A stretch of DNA of 64,000 nucleotides from Ectobius pallidus (lineage: Eukaryota; Arthropoda; Insecta; Blattodea; Ectobiidae): NCBI GenBank assembly GCA_964059195.1, contig CAXKWD010000001.1, forward strand, positions 215,086,484 to 215,150,483. The letters are read 5' to 3'. Positions 62,882 through 64,000 of this stretch are shown in pieces; the stretch's first letter is position 1; every line of letters begins with the position of its first letter. The translations under genes were made by a program, and so were the position numbers. The notes below the pieces were generated by a model. The model did no database searches, was not told where the DNA came from, and saw nothing but the letters and a program-made list of their open reading frames with translations.

Positions 62882-63777
62882 CTTTTTTCCTAAATACTGA
62901 ACTTAATCTTCATTGACAATTCAGGTTTCCCCATCAGATGTAATATTTTAAGCACGAGAAGATTTTGTTTCAAGTAGGAACAAGCTTCATTTCAGCTTAA
63001 TTATAATATGTTACTTCTTTTCCTGAAGCATTATTTTCCTTTATAATATTAATTTGCTTGATTTTTATTGGTACTTTTTATCAATTGAGATGTTTTTCAA
63101 CAATGTAGTTTCATTTAGATTTAGATGCTCTCAGGAAAGAAAAGTTAATTTCTTTTCCATATGTTATTTCATTATTACAATTTACCTGTGAACAGTTGTA
63201 TACTATTCATTATTAATAAAAATAACAGGTTACTATTTTCTAGGAATTACTTTTCTCATTATTGCTTTTCTATTAAAGGACACGAATTTCATTCTATTAG
63301 TAGCAAAACATGATGTCCAGCATGGAACATCTAATACTCTTTAGGGAAAAATGTTGTATTAAAAACCCTGTAGACAGCGCTGATTTTGAGCCAGAACAGT
63401 GCTCCAGCAAAGTAAATTTCTATTCGTTGCCCTGGCATAAATGCAGGGAGGAAAACAGTACATAATTACAAAATCAGCATATATTTTTGCAGTACTTTTT
63501 TAATAAAGAACCATTATTAGAGTCATGATCTCCTGTTCTTTCCTTGCCTGCGTGGTTGCCTTAGATTCAATGCTTACCAACACATATGACGAAGTTGGTT
63601 GCATTGGTTGTTGTTATTGTAATGAAAGTTCAATGTGATTCATTTAAAAAAATAATTAGACTGAATTCCCGACTTAAGCACTGCCTGTAGAATAATAATA
63701 ATAATAATAACAGAATAGTGCACAAATGCATAGTTATAACTCCCACAACCTACATCATTATGATTATGCACTGTGTA
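62882..63777. other. 3' UTR and downstream flank
   Basis: AT-rich sequence to about 63250 is likely 3' UTR. Beyond it are an (AAT)n run at 63690-63709 and no recognised gene. Confidence 0.45.
63215..63220 (+). terminator. AATAAA polyadenylation signal
   Basis: The first canonical hexamer after the FAM120-like stop codon (334 nt downstream). A second AATAAA is at 63502-63507. Confidence 0.65.
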
Positions 63778-63912
63778 CAGGTAGGGGAAAAAAAAGCGAA
63801 CCTACTAAAATATCTAAGTTGCCGATATGAGCGTAGTGGGTTCTAGGCATGTGCAGTGGCTCATATCGGCAACTTAGATATTTTAGTAGGTCCATTTTTT
63901 CCCCACTACCTG
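63778..63912. mobile_element. Hairpin MITE flanked by TA
   Basis: Inverted ends CAGGTAGGGG and CCCCACTACCTG with TA on both sides (63776-63777, 63913-63914). The inner 35-bp arms (ACCTACTAAAATATCTAAGT...) are perfect inverted repeats around a 26-nt loop. Confidence 0.82.
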
Positions 63913-63914
63913 TA

Positions 63915-64000
63915 CATTCACATAAAAAAGCTGAAAATCCATGATTTTTAGCTTCTTGTGTTCTTCATAAACCATAGAAACCATATAGTAGACTAGTTTA
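63915..64000. other. No recognised feature
   Basis: Short AT-rich end of the window. Confidence 0.4.

Overview
The window looks like nuclear DNA of an arthropod, most likely a hemimetabolous, cockroach- or termite-like insect. This is inferred from two spliced animal genes, long AT-rich introns, and dense layering of RTE and CR1/Jockey-like LINEs, tRNA-derived SINEs, Penelope-like elements and mariner, pogo/Tigger, hAT and Harbinger-type DNA elements. No bacterial features, CRISPR array or viral genome were seen. No database search could be run, so family names rest on motifs recognised by eye.

Two host genes are well supported, both on the + strand. The first is an M1 zinc aminopeptidase (aminopeptidase N-like). 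I could follow its coding sequence through 14 exons from 13539 to 49664. All junctions are GT/AG with compatible phases. The coding sum is 2778 nt, giving 925 residues with a signal peptide, GAMEN, HEXXH-X18-E and a hydrophobic, GPI-type C-terminus. The second is a FAM120A-like gene (constitutive coactivator of PPAR-gamma-like family): an uninterrupted 949-residue coding exon at 60032-62881 with a spliced 5' UTR. A third, tentative gene is on the - strand at 53054-53258. It would encode a 56-residue single-pass membrane protein, with a splice acceptor, a good start context and a polyadenylation signal.

Region by region: 1-13500 is upstream repeat DNA (LINE ORF at 2646-4589, MITEs, a tandem duplication with independent insertions, tRNA-like repeats, SINEs). 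13531-49860 is the aminopeptidase gene, whose introns hold most of the mobile DNA: an RTE LINE inside a Penelope-like endonuclease (23335-25620), a hAT remnant with an exact 8-bp target duplication (26821-27714), a LINE carrying an internally deleted mariner (32190-33920), a LINE split by a SINE and a pogo-type MITE (41985-43465), a fold-back mariner (45008-45694) and a Tigger remnant (47019-47795). 49865-59800 is intergenic (a Penelope-type inverted repeat with hammerhead-like cores, LINE fragments, the small candidate gene). 59820-63510 is the FAM120-like gene, followed by a hairpin MITE at 63778-63912.

The most distinctive signals are hammerhead-ribozyme-like motifs (17319-17360 and inside the inverted repeat 49985-50385), mobile-element nests whose target frames are restored when the insertion and one target-site copy are removed, a repeat family with tRNA-like sequence in inverted terminal arms, and the small membrane-protein candidate.
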